From Lineus longissimus (taxonomy: Eukaryota; Nemertea; Pilidiophora; Heteronemertea; Lineidae), in the NCBI RefSeq assembly GCF_910592395.1, contig NC_088314.1, forward strand, positions 9,548,001 through 9,612,000: 64,000 nucleotides of DNA. The letters are read 5' to 3'. Shown piece after piece: positions 39,075 to 51,545 of the stretch. Made by a program: the position numbers and the translations under genes. The number at the start of each line of letters is the position of its first letter. The first letter of the stretch is position 1. A model generated the notes under the pieces. The model saw nothing but the letters and a program-made list of their open reading frames with translations. It did not search any database and was not told the origin of the DNA.

Positions 39075-42000
39075 ATGGCGGAAATATCTCAAGTAATAAC
39101 CCGGGATCGCTCGGGAATTCTTTTCATTCTTTTTAGCATCATTTGTAGCTCTTCACAGCATCTTTTAACCATTGAGTCTGCCAACTTCAAGGAAGTTTCA
39201 GGATTCTCGCAAAAATACTGGACACACGAGAAAAAAGCCATGGGATATGTCCGATGTGTCCAGTACTGTTTGCCGCATGATTGGTGCAGAGCTGCGAGTT
39301 ACGATCGGGCGGACAAACTTTGCCGATTCAGTACGAGCTTCGATCACAACCAACTCATACAGATCAAGGAGGAGTCGAAATGGGTGGTGTACGTTGATTT
39401 AGAGGGTAAGTCTGTAGAAACATAACTCATTCCATTTCGTGTAAGGTTCTCAGATACATGTACGGTACACTGCTTTGAAATTCGGAATGTATTTATATTT
39501 TTGACTGGATCCGGACTGACTTAGGTTAACCCGGAGACCAGAAGCTATACATTGCGTTGTTTTTTTGGTGGTGCGGGTACTCAAACACAGGAGGACATTC
39601 TAGTATGAAGTACTAATGTCTGTTGACATGTTATATTGATACAGATTGTTGCAGCAATTATTCCTGTAATTGCGGGAAATTCTGCCAATTCCTTTCCTGA
39701 CCAGTCCTTAGTTTTGAATGCGTGGTGGATCACGTTCTAGGCAATTATATAATACACAGGACCTCGTTTTTTGCGCCAGCGTCTTGCTTTTCTATTGAAA
39801 TATGGACCGCGTGATCGAGTTGCACGTGCGGGGTTAGATTCGACGGAACGACGCCACGACAGAAGAAAGTTTTCAGTCAGGAATGGTTAGGGCGGGCAAC
39901 GCGCTAATTTTTAGGACTGGTGTGAAACAATCGAAATTCTTACCGCACTGCATACTGAACTTCCAGAGGTATTGCCTCGGTTAGCCTCCGCTCCGCTTTG
40001 TCTGGAAGCTAAGCAATGTCAATACATTGAGGGTCAAGCTGACCCCACTGTTGCGCTTGTATGAAGTTCACGCCCGTCGATTGGAGCTGAAATTCCGTCC
40101 CAAACCTTCGGCCAACGTACCTCAGTTTTGGGCCTACATTTTAGCGCCAACCTTCTGGTCTCGAATATATTTTTAGTTGTGGTTTCCCACCTTACAGAAA
40201 GATTGCCATAACGTCACTGAAAACTATGTTTTTTGTCACAAAAGTGTATTCAACAAACTACATTTGCAGAAGTTTAAGACCACCTATGATTTTCATATCT
40301 CCTATTTAGTTACAAAACGCTATGAATGCAACTTAAGATACCAGTAGGCTACTGATCATGAGTCTTTGTTTGTTTTTCACAATGGCAAAAACCTTAAGTT
40401 CTAAGAGTGTTATCAAAGGTCAGTCCCTCGCTCTTGACGCAAGGGCCCAACGCGCCGCGTAGCGGCAAAAAAGCGAAGCTGGCGAAACATTTATAACGGG
40501 TCACCGTCACTTATTATTGGACTTATAGCGCATTTACGGGGTTGCAACTATTTTGCTTTATAGTGTCACCAGGAAAGAAAAGCATGCAACCTAACGCCGA
40601 TCTATTTGTATAAAGTGATAATTGGAAGGTATATAGTAGGAAATATCAATAAAATAATCATTCCATTTCGTCTTTTGAGGGCATTTTTGATTGTAAAAAA
40701 TATATGTGTACGTCACCGTAGTCTCGGCAATGATAATTTTATCAGAGCAGTCTCGCGCAAGTAGAAGTTCTTTACCTGTTAGTTCTTCACTTATTAGTCT
40801 CAACGTCTGGCGCAAAGCCAGACGTTTTCCATTACGATTTCACTACGATGTTTGACAAGAAGGAGCAGTGCGCGAGATATGCTAATGAGCAGACTTCCCT
40901 CGCTTGAGTTTCTGAAGAATGTTCCATATCGCGCTAAGCTCATCACTACTGATTATGACAGGCGTGCAACGGTAGGTATCTGCTCCCCAACTTCCACCCT
41001 AATACGGTACAATAAGTTACCATTTGATGGGAATGGGACAATGCCCTCACTGTGTATGGAGTCATAGGGATAAGAAGACATTATTCATTAGTGTTGGTAC
41101 AAGTGATTTTGCCCAAAAAGCATGCGCATTCAAAAAACAAAATATGCAAGGTATCACGTACATCACCATGACGACGTGCAGAAAGTGCACTGGCCAGTGC
41201 ATACCCTATGGCTATGTACTAGCAAACATGGTAAACATGAACAACATCATTATTCATCGGCAGTTCATTTTACTCCGAGCTTTTCCTGAAACATATAGCC
41301 ATGATGATTAGGCCTACCATGTACCATGACCAATAACATGCACTAGATCATGTAGATGTCAACAAGTTCACATGAACCGTAGGCCCCTATAATCCCGCAT
41401 GGCGCATGTGGGGCATGCGTCTAAACCAAAGCCCCAAAATCACTTGTTTTGGTCTATTTCAGTTTCACTTGTGTTTCCCCCGTCTCCCAGTCCATAATAC
41501 ATTTACAGTTTACAATCCCCGATCATGGCCCAACAAAAGGTCATCGGTTGACTAAAGGAACACAACTGTTCAATGTATTTATAGTTGAATGCGATCAAAC
41601 TACGTCTTTTCAATCGTGGATTGTAAATTTAACCCCATGGGCCTAGGGAAGGCCCTATAACAATACTTTCGACACAGTTATTATCTCCGCTGCCTCCACC
41701 ATGTTACACACAGTGCTCACTGCTGATTCTAAAATGCGCCACCTAGTCAAAACAGGACATATGTTCTTCTAGGAATAGATCTCTTTCCAATATTTCGTCA
41801 TTCCACTATCGTCATCACCTCATCATACTTTCATTGACATTACAGGCACACATCCACAGAGCACTCTTCAAATCATCTACACAGTGGTTATCCAACTAGG
41901 ATTATAAAGGTAATTTCTTAGCCCCGCACAGTGGGTTTCAGTCTTGATAAAGGGGCACTATCCAAGATAAAGTTACAAGAAGTAGTCAATAGGGGTCTCT

Positions 42001-45000
42001 CACCTCTCACTGTATGTCCACACTATTCACGCTTGTACGAGGAATACATTCAATGCTGAATCTAACAACACCCAGTGCCCTTACTCTGTATATTAGTCAC
42101 TGGAAGATGGCCCATTTCACTCCTTCCTTCTACTTCACCTATAGTCTCATTGCAAACGCCTCAGTTCTATGATATCACATTCACTTTCAGCTGTCATGCA
42201 ACGCAACAACTGTGCTATCTGCCATCGCACATCAACGAAGAAGTGCAGCCGCCCACATTCCACCTCACGTCTGTCCGACCAGCTGCAATCCTCGAGGACG
42301 CCCCACTGTACCACGATTTCACTACGATGTTTGACAAGAAGGAGCAGTGCGCGAGATAGGCTAATGAGCAGACTTCCCTCGCTTGAGTTTCGGAAGAATG
42401 TTCCATATCGCGCTAAGCTGACCACTGCTGACCATGACAGGCGTGCATTGGACTGGTACAGGTTGGAATTGAACATTGAATATGCTGGTGGTGACGCTTT
42501 CTGATGAGAAGTTGGTCGTGACTGATGCAGTATCCTTGGACTTGTCCACAGCATCGTTCAATCATTGCTCTCTGAGCTGCCTTGATTCTGTACTTACCCA
42601 AATACTAAGACCAAACGCCTGTTGACTGTGCTTTAAGAGAGACTGGCGCCATGCCTAGAGATATGACTGACCCCTATTGGCAAATTTGTATGACTTTATC
42701 TTGCCTACCTAGCTGCTGCCTATAGTCTCCCTTTAACTGCGGAACACTTCAAAGTCGATAAAATGCCATGTTCCACCTTTTAATGTGTTCAGACCGCCAT
42801 TTTCAAAATAATCAAGTCAGGACACTGCCTTCTAGTCTCATAATAAATTTTGCTTTCCTCAATAATAACATTTCTTCTTCTTCAATGCTTTCATCATTCC
42901 AAACTTCTCCTCCTCGGACTTTTACAGGGGTACAGTCATGGCAATCAAAACCCAAATACTGAGACCAAATGCCTGTTGACTGTGCTTTAAGAGAGACTGG
43001 CGCCATGCCTAGTCTCTCTTAAAGCACAGTCAACAGACACCAACCCCCTCAGACTCAGAAACCACAAACGCCCAACCCTTCCTGCTACCTTAATACTTCT
43101 GGTTTCAACACATAAGCTTAGAAAAGCATAGCGTTACCTTGAAAGCGTTCAAATCTTGAATGAAAGTATAGCACTTATCTAAGACACCCGATATTGCATT
43201 AAAATCATATTTTAGAATACACCGAGAGTCCCTGAATAATTCATTAGTTTAGTCAGTGCTAACATATAGATTTCAGTCAGAGTGCTTTTTGCAATTCGTT
43301 GCAGATAGAGAACCATTATGGTAGCTACATGTATCACGATTTCCTTTTATGTTATTACAAGTATCTGACTAACAACTCGGTTGATTTCATTTAGAATGGC
43401 CGCTACGGCAGCCATCTTGATTTCTTTTCAGCTCATTAACTTAAAAACTCCTTACCAGACGGTTGCTCTCATTTCATGCTACGAGACAAAGGTTCTTTGT
43501 GATAATCACCGCCATTACTTTTTTCAGTACGGCGCCATTACAAGCCATCCTTATTTCGTGGTGCTAATCTTCTCTAAACGGCTGGCTGACTGCCGTGATA
43601 GAAATGCGCAATCACGAAAACCAATAACTTGACATGGTTGGTGTTGCCCTCGTTGCAATTGGTGCCAAAATCTTTTCATATTTGAGAGTTATGAATTTTT
43701 TTATTTAGAGCTCCGCAGACGTTTCAAATAATTACCTCACATGATTATTTAATTTAAGTGCTAAACTTGACGAATTGGCCATTCAACATGTTCAAAATAA
43801 CAAATTAAAGCATATTGATTATTTCAATGTTGAATAATGCAGCTGCTGTGCGGCACCCTTGGTTGAGATTTCGTATTTCGGTTTATAACTGTCAAGGAGA
43901 ACAATACCACCATTTGAATAATCATGAGGTTGGAAGAATTCAGCTAGCTAGCTAAAATCTTTTTTGCTGCGGGTATTCATATTTGCCTTGTATTCAAATT
44001 GGATCCAAGCATGCCATAGTATTTTTCATGTTATTGCATTGAAAGCGCCTTTAAGTAATAGTGCCAATATGCATGACAGTGTTTCCCTATGTTGGCTAAA
44101 CCTCTCCGAATACTAGCGCTTTAAATCCTTGAAACCAGCGCCGTATAGCCATGGCGACATTTCGGCTGCGATCTGAAAGCGGCCCCTGATTGTGTGAGCG
44201 CTTAAGACAACAGTGATAGTTTTGCCCACAAGCTCTTTTGAGTAGTTTGTACTATTGACCTATTATATAAGCTTATATTTTGTTCAACCACCACCATTCC
44301 CCGAAAGGTGATTGTAGCCCGATCAAGCTGTTAGCTGTCGATTTTTTCTGTGTTCTCAGTCTTCGTCCTAGTCTTGGTCATAGTCCTCGTATGCTGTCGG
44401 CAGTCGTAATTTAACCTGGTCACCGAGAAAAAGTTGGTCCTGGATGTAGGTTCCGGATGGTCAAATCGTCTTCCATATAGGGCGGCCATTTTGTCAGTAT
44501 GTAGTTGAGAGCCATTGGCTCAGTGATGTAGAGACGGTGGTCGTTCTCCTACATACAAAATCCGCTGTGCAGACGTGTTCAGTTGGATATTTTTAGAAAA
44601 GAAAATCAAAAATGAATAAACATTAATAATCATAATTTTTTTATGATAACAAAATTACCCGTCGATTAGAACATCACCCGCCTATTGTGACATTACCCGC
44701 CTGCGTTGGGATACAGCGGTTCTAAGACTGTATTCGTATGTTTTCAGACAAGGAGGAGCTCGTTTATAAGATATGCGCTGAAAACAACCAGAAGGTTGGG
44801 GGGATGTGGTCGGGCAGCACCTTTCATGATACCTCTGAGAGAAGCCAACATTCCCTCACCGGAAAATGTCGAAAACACTACAAGAGTCCCATTGTCGAGA
44901 AATGGAAAACATTAGACGTGTACGAGGTTAGTATTCGCAGCACCTTTTCGTATTCGCATCTCTTTTTTCATCTCCAACGAATATCATATTTAGATGTGTG

Positions 45001-48000
45001 TGTACAAAAGTGTACACGTAATGCATACTTTTCAATACATAAGTGTTGAAGTCTCTTACGATATAATAATAAAACATACAACGTACGTATACCGTAAGCC
45101 ATTTCAACTTTATTTTAGCTTTTCATGATTTCCACCAGGGAGAAAACTGAAAGAGACGAGTGCTCCCAAATATCCTAATTAAACGATGATGAAAATATTC
45201 GTTTTAAAAGCATTACCGCAAGATTAAGCAATGACGTGCACCAACCATGCGGACGGAGGGGGCTGTGGAGGGGGGGGGGCTGTTGAGGGGGTGCGGAGGG
45301 GGTTAGGAAGGAGGGGAGTGTGATTTCTCAGCTGTCCACTCTCAGAAGGAAATTGTCGTGATTAGCGTTGGTGATTAACAATTTCAGGTTCGGATAGCCT
45401 TTGTACAGAACGGCACACAAACCTCTGTGACATTCAACGGGAGCGGAAGTGATAAGATGAACTGGTTCGCAGCCGAGAGAATGATTAAGTCACCTTGGCC
45501 CGACCAGGCCAATATCACTTCAACGAAGATGCACTATCATGAAAAAAGGTAGGTTGCACTTGCATGTCATGAAGAAAGGTAGGTCACATTATCATAGAAG
45601 GGAGGGTTGCATTATCTATCATGTAGAAAGGGTGGTCCCACTAGCAGGCCGGGAGACAGGTAGGTGATTATACCATGAAGAAATGTTGGTAAAACTATCA
45701 TAAAGAAAGGTGAGTTGCACTCTAGTGGGTTGCGCTATCAGGTAGAAAGGTAGGTTGCGTTGTCATGTAGAGAGGTGGCCGCATGATCATGAAGAAATTG
45801 GGTTGCACTGCTATCATGTAGAAAGGTTGTGTTCCATTATAATGGTTTGCATTATCAGGTAGAAATGTAGGTTGCACTGTCATATGGAAAGGTGGTTGCA
45901 CTATCATGAATAAAGGTGAGGTGTACTATCATGAAGAAAGGAAGGTTGCACCATGATGTTGATAATTGACCAGATACACCAAAAAAGGTGAAATCACTAA
46001 GAAAGGTGAGATGCACTGTCATGAAGAAAATTCGTTGCAGATGATTGCTGAAACCCTCATTATTAAAAAATGTCGTACTTAGCAGAGCTTTAACAGAATT
46101 GTTATATTTTCTCGGGTTTCTCTCAATTGCCTGCATGCATCGATACAAACCCCAGCGGCCGAGTTCGACACCCGCGACCGACCAACCCTACAACTGCTCC
46201 AACCATATATCCTCGCTCGAATGCACATTACAAATAGCAAGTTCTTCCATAAATGAAGAGTACTCATACGGTTTCGAATTTAGAAATTTCGATAAATAAA
46301 GGATAAATTACGATAAAGAATGGATAAATTTTCGAATTGAATTTGTGATCGTATATTGCAATGGTCGCGAAGTGAGAGTTTGGCCGAGAGGTTGTGAGTT
46401 TGAATCCCTCCCAAATCACGTTGTTGATTCAATGCAACATTTGTCGGAGCACTCAGGGATACCGGAAGAATGTTAAGCAGGGCTGACGTTGAGTACCGCT
46501 TTAAAAGTGCCGAACTATGATATTTTGGTAACTGTTTCTCGCACTAAGTGCTTATGGCTCATAGGTAGAAGACGGTGGGTCTAATTTTGGAACCAGCGAG
46601 CAATACCTCTGTTTATTTTCCTCTAACCATTTTAGGCACAAATACTGGTACGTCAGGGAAAAGGGCGAAAGCTGCCGCACAGAGAAAGGCTGGTTCGCAG
46701 TCCTGGACAAAGAGCCCACGAATGCTACAGCCATGTGCGATTGGGAACGCAATAAGGTGAAAAAATCGAAAAAATCATACCCGATGATTCTGTTCAGCAA
46801 CCGAAATTCGACACCAATGGATAGATTTGGTACGCATAGCCTTCTGCTTTAAAATATCACAGTTGAGTACATTACGTTATTTTGCCAACTTTTTTCGAAG
46901 GATAAAAAGAATCCAGGCCCAATACACAAAGCCCGTTCAGGCTCGCACTCGGGCTAAATTCTCATTGTTCTACTGCCTTATCAAAGGGTTAACAGGGCAA
47001 ATCTTGATAACTTCGACCCGCACGAAACAGCTTGCATGATGCCCGCCTTGTTCGATATTTGAGTACTGCAGCAGCTGCCTATCGCCATATCAAGCTATCG
47101 TTCAAGAGATTTGTATGTCACTTTCAATGGAACATAACACAATAAAATTAATTCAATTGATATTACGTTCAAACTATTTTCAACACCTTTGCATGGCAAA
47201 AAACGAAATATGCGCATCGGCGCCGCACACCCATCATGCTTGTTGCGCGCAGAAGCGTGGCCATTGAGTAGGCTTATGATTAGCTAAAACACAGCGGAAG
47301 GCGAAAAAAGTTCATTTTGGTAATTGGCGAGTGTAGATATTTCGTATCCTAGGATTGCTGGTTTACTGCTTCTAAAACCATGTCCACCCCATTCCCCCTT
47401 TAAGAAGGATGTGTTGATGATACATGCATGTCACCATTAACGATCCACATGCTCGTTTTACATCAAGGGAGTGGTGCATACCCCTTGGAGCTATCGACGA
47501 GAACCTTTGCAACATATTCATAGTGTTTCGTTTTCCAGTGAAAGAGTGTCAAGACACAGAAACTGGACTCAACTACACTGGCTTCAGGAATGTGCTGCCT
47601 GACGGTACTCCCTGCCAGCGATGGGATGCCACCGAGCCACAAAACCCAAGCTTCGAATTCAAGAACATATCTTATTTCCCCAAAGACAGCAGTTTCAAAG
47701 AAGTTGGTAACTTTTGCCGGAACCCAGGTGAGGCCGAAGAAAACGGGGTCTGGTGCTACACCATGAATAAACACCAGCGGTGGGACTCGTGTGATGTACC
47801 TAAATGCTTGAAAGGTGAGTAATCAAAACCCAAGCACTTTTTGTACAATGATATGAAGTCAAAATTACGAAACACCGATATAATTTCTCACGACCTTCGG
47901 TTTCTATACCATTTTTTGGAGAAATTACCCTTATAACGTGATTTTGAGCAGAGATGTCTCAGCAGGGATGTCGTCGTCTGTGAGCATCACCTGGAATGAG

Positions 48001-48801
48001 TATAGTCCGATAAGGCTCTCCTAATCTGACGAGCAATTTTGGATGGTATTGCAAGTATGCGTTGGAGGCCATTAATTTAGATGGTACGCACAATTTACAT
48101 TTTTTTAGGTACTATACTTGCCCCTTGATTAGCCCGCGATTTCACCGGCACCTTCGTATGTGTAAACAAAGACCGTGCCAATATCACGCTGCATGATAAA
48201 GCAAAATGAAACTCAATATTTGTAGACGTGTAATTTAATAACATTAAAAGCGTTCGAAATCGTTAACCCAGTTGTAATTCAATCCTGAACGCCTCATCTT
48301 TTTCATTTTTGGTAAGATACGGCCAAAAAAATAAAATCTTCTTATCAGTCCAGGCCCCTTTACCTGGACGAACGTGTGCACAAATTGGACATCAAACTTG
48401 CAAATGCTCTCGTATCGCCGCGTTCGTTGCTTTCCCTTTCCACGGCAGACGTGTGAATACTTCTATTTTGGAGGAAGCGTCTGAGCATTACTTCACCCCC
48501 CCCCTCCCCCACCACCAAAAAACTGATCAAAATGATTTAGGCCCGTGTAAAATTTGAGTGCCTATTTTCAAGCGATTGCGAATCTTTCATCACAAACATG
48601 AAGAAGACAAAAAGCACATTTTTTGCACTTTGAAAACGTAAACGTTATCGTAAATCGTAAACATGCAACACCACACAGCCATCAGATATTTTTTTTCCCT
48701 TCGCAGCAGAGGACGTTATCTACCGACAAAGTGACCTAATCGAAGCAGATTATTTCATCATTCTTGTGAAGAAGAGAACGCTCGTAGAGATTGTTTCGTA
48801 A
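39075..48801 (+). CDS. Secreted PAN/apple plus kringle multidomain protein
   Basis: Six exons join in frame to about 411 aa: 39075-39405, 44748-44926, 45388-45548, 46636-46829, 47539-47814, 48707-48801. The ATG at 39075 has A at -3 and G at +4 and opens a signal peptide (core GILFILFSIICSSS). Exon 1 then encodes a PAN/apple-like domain with Cys 61, 65, 71 and 83. Exons 2-4 form a domain starting KEELVYKICAENN and containing SGSTFHDTSERS, KSPIVEKW, SDKMNWFAAERM and ILFSNRNSTP; it resembles an uncharacterised extracellular domain of marine invertebrate proteins, which I know only from memory. Exon 5 is a complete kringle with six cysteines (ECQDTETG ... WCYT ... CDVPKC) flanked by phase-1 introns. 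Exon 6 gives a 30-residue tail and TAA; it is in phase behind a good acceptor but has no similarity, so the 3' end is least certain. Confidence 0.78.
40834..42447 (+). repeat. 135-bp direct repeat pair in intron 1 of the PAN-kringle gene
   Basis: 40834-40968 and 42313-42447 are about 94 percent alike: ACGATTTCACTACGATGTTT at one end, GACAGGCGTGCA at the other. Both contain CTTCCCTCGCTTGAGTTTC. A short perfect hairpin (AACGTCTGGC, loop GCAAA, complement) at 40802-40826 stands just before copy 1. No complete coding frame spans either copy; the origin is unknown. Confidence 0.7.
42597..43038. repeat. Direct and inverted copies of a ~60-bp sequence
   Basis: 42597-42658 recurs directly at 42951-43012 (CCCAAATACTRAGACCAAAY, then GCCTGTTGACTGTGCTTTAA, then GGCGCCATGCCTAG). 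The second copy is followed at once by its own reverse complement (43011-43038), forming a 28-bp stem with a 12-bp loop. The order direct-direct-inverted within 450 bp points to template switching or a rearranged element. Confidence 0.7.
45530..46040 (+). repeat. Intronic minisatellite made from an exon end and its splice donor
   Basis: About 20 units of 20-29 bp, core ATCATGAAGAAAGGTAGGTT followed by GCACT, run from the end of exon 3 of the PAN-kringle gene into intron 3. The first unit is the exon's last codons (His-Tyr-His-Glu-Lys) plus the real donor GTAGGT. Many later units still carry AAAGGTAGGT or AAAGGTGAG, that is, intact 5' splice site consensus. Confidence 0.8.
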
Positions 48802-49869
48802 TTTGTGGAAAGGACCAGAATGACCATAGAATGACCAGAGTGTACCATCCTCATCCTGAGATCAAGTTATCGTGTTTTTACGTGCTAGTTATTACGCATT
48901 TACGTGTTCAATCATCGCGTGATAACGCGATAGTTGTCCGGCTTCGCAAAGCCCAAGAAACGCCAACGAGACCGCCTCGACATATTTATCAGGAGATCGA
49001 ACAATAGTGTAGGCCTTCACGTTGGCGTTTTGGGACGTCTTGGCACGTAGAGGCTGTCAGCTCTAGGTGGAGAGATGAAAAAAGCGATGAACGTCAGTTT
49101 TTAACCGACATTATCTCAAAAAATCTTTACTATCAGATAATAAGCGCAAAACATGTGAAGTTGTTTTTAAATCCAGTTTAAATCAGCAGCGCAGTGGTCA
49201 TGGAAAGTGAGGTCTGTGTGATCGAAAAACGGGTTCACCATGCTGCTTTATATACCCAATATAGATAGTGTACACTGTATATGGCAGAATCAGATCAAAT
49301 TTGGGTGAGGTGCACCGTAAACAGAAAAATGACACGTATTTCTTCAGTGGTATAGGCGGAGGCTACGGAGGCATTACCACTGGAATTTCATTCTGAATCT
49401 TGAGGGCCATCAGAGATCATGTTGCTAAGGACAAACATAGCACGATTAGGAACAAAGCAAAGTTGTGGAGAGTAGCCAACACGATTTACGAAATGGGTGA
49501 AGGAGGCGATTTGGAATCGTCAGACCACCAAAGCTGAGATCGAGACGAGGGGGGGGGGGCGCTACAGACTAAGTCACGTGTGGGATCATTCTGACCGATA
49601 CGACATCTAGCGGTCTGACGCTGAACTTCCGAAGAGGTATGATGGAACCAGTGATGATTAACATTGATTATGTATAAACTAACACTAGCTTAAAGTTAAA
49701 CCCGTGCTCTGCACGGTGGTTGAGGGAGCTTATATAAAATAAAGTGTCAGTTTCATTTGTGGTGAAGTTGTTTGGAGCGTTTTTTGCGTACCAGTATCTT
49801 GCTGAGAATGTGATGGTGTGCGGAAAATGTCATAGATTGATCTACAGTATTTCTTTGAAGACAACGTTC
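48802..49869. other. Stretch after the PAN-kringle gene
   Basis: This should hold the 3' UTR of the PAN-kringle gene, though no close AATAAA is obvious. A foldback element related to family M2 is at 48943-49035 (AAACGCCAACG ... CGTTGGCGTTT). A G-run with CGC lies near 49550. No exon is supported. Confidence 0.4.
48943..49035. mobile_element. MITE family M2, copy 2
   Basis: The left end TTCGCAAAGCCCAAGAAACG and right end CACGTTGGCGTTTTGGGACG form inverted repeats around a core of about 55 bp. The first twelve bases equal the reverse complement of 33225-33236 in the vWA gene intron. Confidence 0.55.
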
Positions 49870-50312
49870 CGTGTTATGGTTTTGTCCTGTCGTAGTCCTT
49901 GGTTGCTGTTGTTGTCGACTTTGACGTATATGTTGTTGAATGTCCTAGCACCGGAGAAGGCGACATAGAGTTGGCCATGTGAGAAGACCGGGCAGGCAGG
50001 TATATGCCTAGTCTATTGAATGTTTTTCATTGGGCCTTGCTGGTTGTAATTGAGTAGGCAACGCGAGTCAACGGCAAGTTGGCGTCGGACGGCGCAAGTC
50101 TAATCCTGGGTATGAGTGCCCTAACTGCTGAAAACAGCTCTGAGGCTGCCTGGCAGGTCAAGTAACTTACATATTTCCTCATAGGTAGCAGCACTTGCTG
50201 ATGATGGAGGTGGCCCATTCATAAGGCAAAAATCACGAAAAACAGCATATTCCGATGAAAATTTGGTTTCAAAATATAGCGAATCGTCTTCGGGACGTCC
50301 AAATACCCCCAA
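49870..50312 (-). pseudogene. Helitron-type PIF1 helicase remnant
   Basis: Minus-strand frames give the C-terminal landmarks of Helitron/PIF1-like helicases in order: ALIPRIRLAPSDANLP, then RVAYSITTSKAQ (a decayed form of the MTINKSQGQ motif), then GIYLPA, then GQLYVAFSGARTFNNIYVKV (normally QLYVALSR...). The parts lie in different frames. A stop follows SKAQ, and there is a one-base loss between the GIYLPA and GQLY segments. It is therefore a dead copy. No RepHel or Helitron terminal hairpin was recognised, so only the coding end is claimed. Confidence 0.7.
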
Positions 50313-50572
50313 ATAACCCTCAACATGGCCAATTCATTCTGTGGTTCCAGAGGAGATAGAGCAAATTACTCTCCAGACGTCTCAAGTGATAATATATAGA
50401 TTATGTCGTTAGATATTTCAAGATCAGATAAAAGTATTGGCAGTCATTGGGATCTGATCGGCGGCGGAGAAAGGATACCGACGAAGAACGCCGATAGATC
50501 TGCATGTTCATTCAGTGAAACTAGAACGTTTTATACCCTTGGTCCAAGATCAATGATGTCAATGAAGAATTC

Positions 50573-51545
50573 TCATACCGGAGGAATGAAGCGATATTGA
50601 AAGATCTTAAGATATTTAGTGATGTACCTAATATTGGCGACGAGTACATGGCCATAAGGATCGGAAGCATGTGCAATTGGCACTCTAAAGCTATGATTTA
50701 TGTCGATTCCGATTAACCTCGTTACATTTACCCATACTTTACCGTTAAGGTGCAGGGCAACGTTTACCAACGAGGTGTGCTCATAAGGGGACCACGATCT
50801 TGCCGCCCGACTCAACAGTGCCCCCTGCATGTAATCCCAACTTGTCTTCCGACCGACTACACCTATTTGTTTCGGAAATGTATAGGAAATCCGTTGGTGA
50901 TGTCCACCTTTGTACAAGTCCAAATGCGCCCTGTCTGACATTATTATGCTATCCCCATACCAAGAAGGACACCTATAAGTTAACGCAGTTGAGGTTATTC
51001 TAACCCGATTTGTAAAGTAAATCTTGCTGTGATTAGTCATTTTCATGATATCGAATAATAAAATATCATTCCTTTTAGCTGTACTTTCATCCTTTACAAG
51101 GATTTTCTTTTCATCTGGTGACACATTAAAACAGCTATACACCTTCGGGTGATAGTCCACAGCGACATCGGATATCTTCTTTCCTTGAGAGCTATAAAGC
51201 TTTAAGTCGGTGTTCTTCAACTTCAAAACCCAAATTAAAATGACTTTGTCCTCATAACAAAGAAAATCAGTGAATCGTTCATTACTTTTAAATAGTATTT
51301 TCGGTGGGGGCCTTTCCGAATATTTCCTCGGGTGGTAGCCGACAAGGTAGGTTGGTAGTCGATCCCAGCCACCGTGGCCTGCTACTGCACCCAATATGAA
51401 TAATTCAGGTTTGTGACAGTATTTTAGGGATAATATCTTATATACACCAACAGCCGGTAGCTTTAAGGATTTTTCATATTTATATTGAGCTGAGTTCCGG
51501 TCTTGTGCAGATGAAAACACATAGAAAGATAAACGACCTGGTTCT
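50573..51545 (-). CDS. Beta-propeller-like terminal exon
   Basis: The minus strand is open for more than 315 codons, ending at a stop at 50573. The frame has no ATG at its head. It runs into a probable acceptor (CTCTAGAACCAG) placed after a pyrimidine-rich CA repeat, so this looks like the last exon of a larger gene. The sequence has blade-like repeats: DVAVDYHPKVYSCFNVSPD, KRNDILLFDIMKM, LVNVALHLNGKVWVN and DPYGHVLVANI. They resemble the NHL/WD-type propellers found at the C-terminus of TRIM-like and secreted proteins. No catalytic motif was seen. Upstream exons are not identified; the signal-peptide plus PAN exon at 55657-55959 is on the same strand and could belong to it, but the phases do not join directly. 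Codon structure over 315 residues makes a real exon likely. Confidence 0.6.

Noticed and set aside
40802-40826. Perfect 10-bp stem-loop followed by TTTT, resembling a bacterial terminator
   Set aside because: It lies in an animal intron; the stem is part of the local repeat structure.
45530-46040. Array considered as a CRISPR
   Set aside because: Units are contiguous, diverged and without spacers, and the context is a eukaryotic intron.
46370-46430. B-box-like GAGTTTGAATCCC suggesting a tRNA or SINE
   Set aside because: No A-box or acceptor stem and no matching SINE body.
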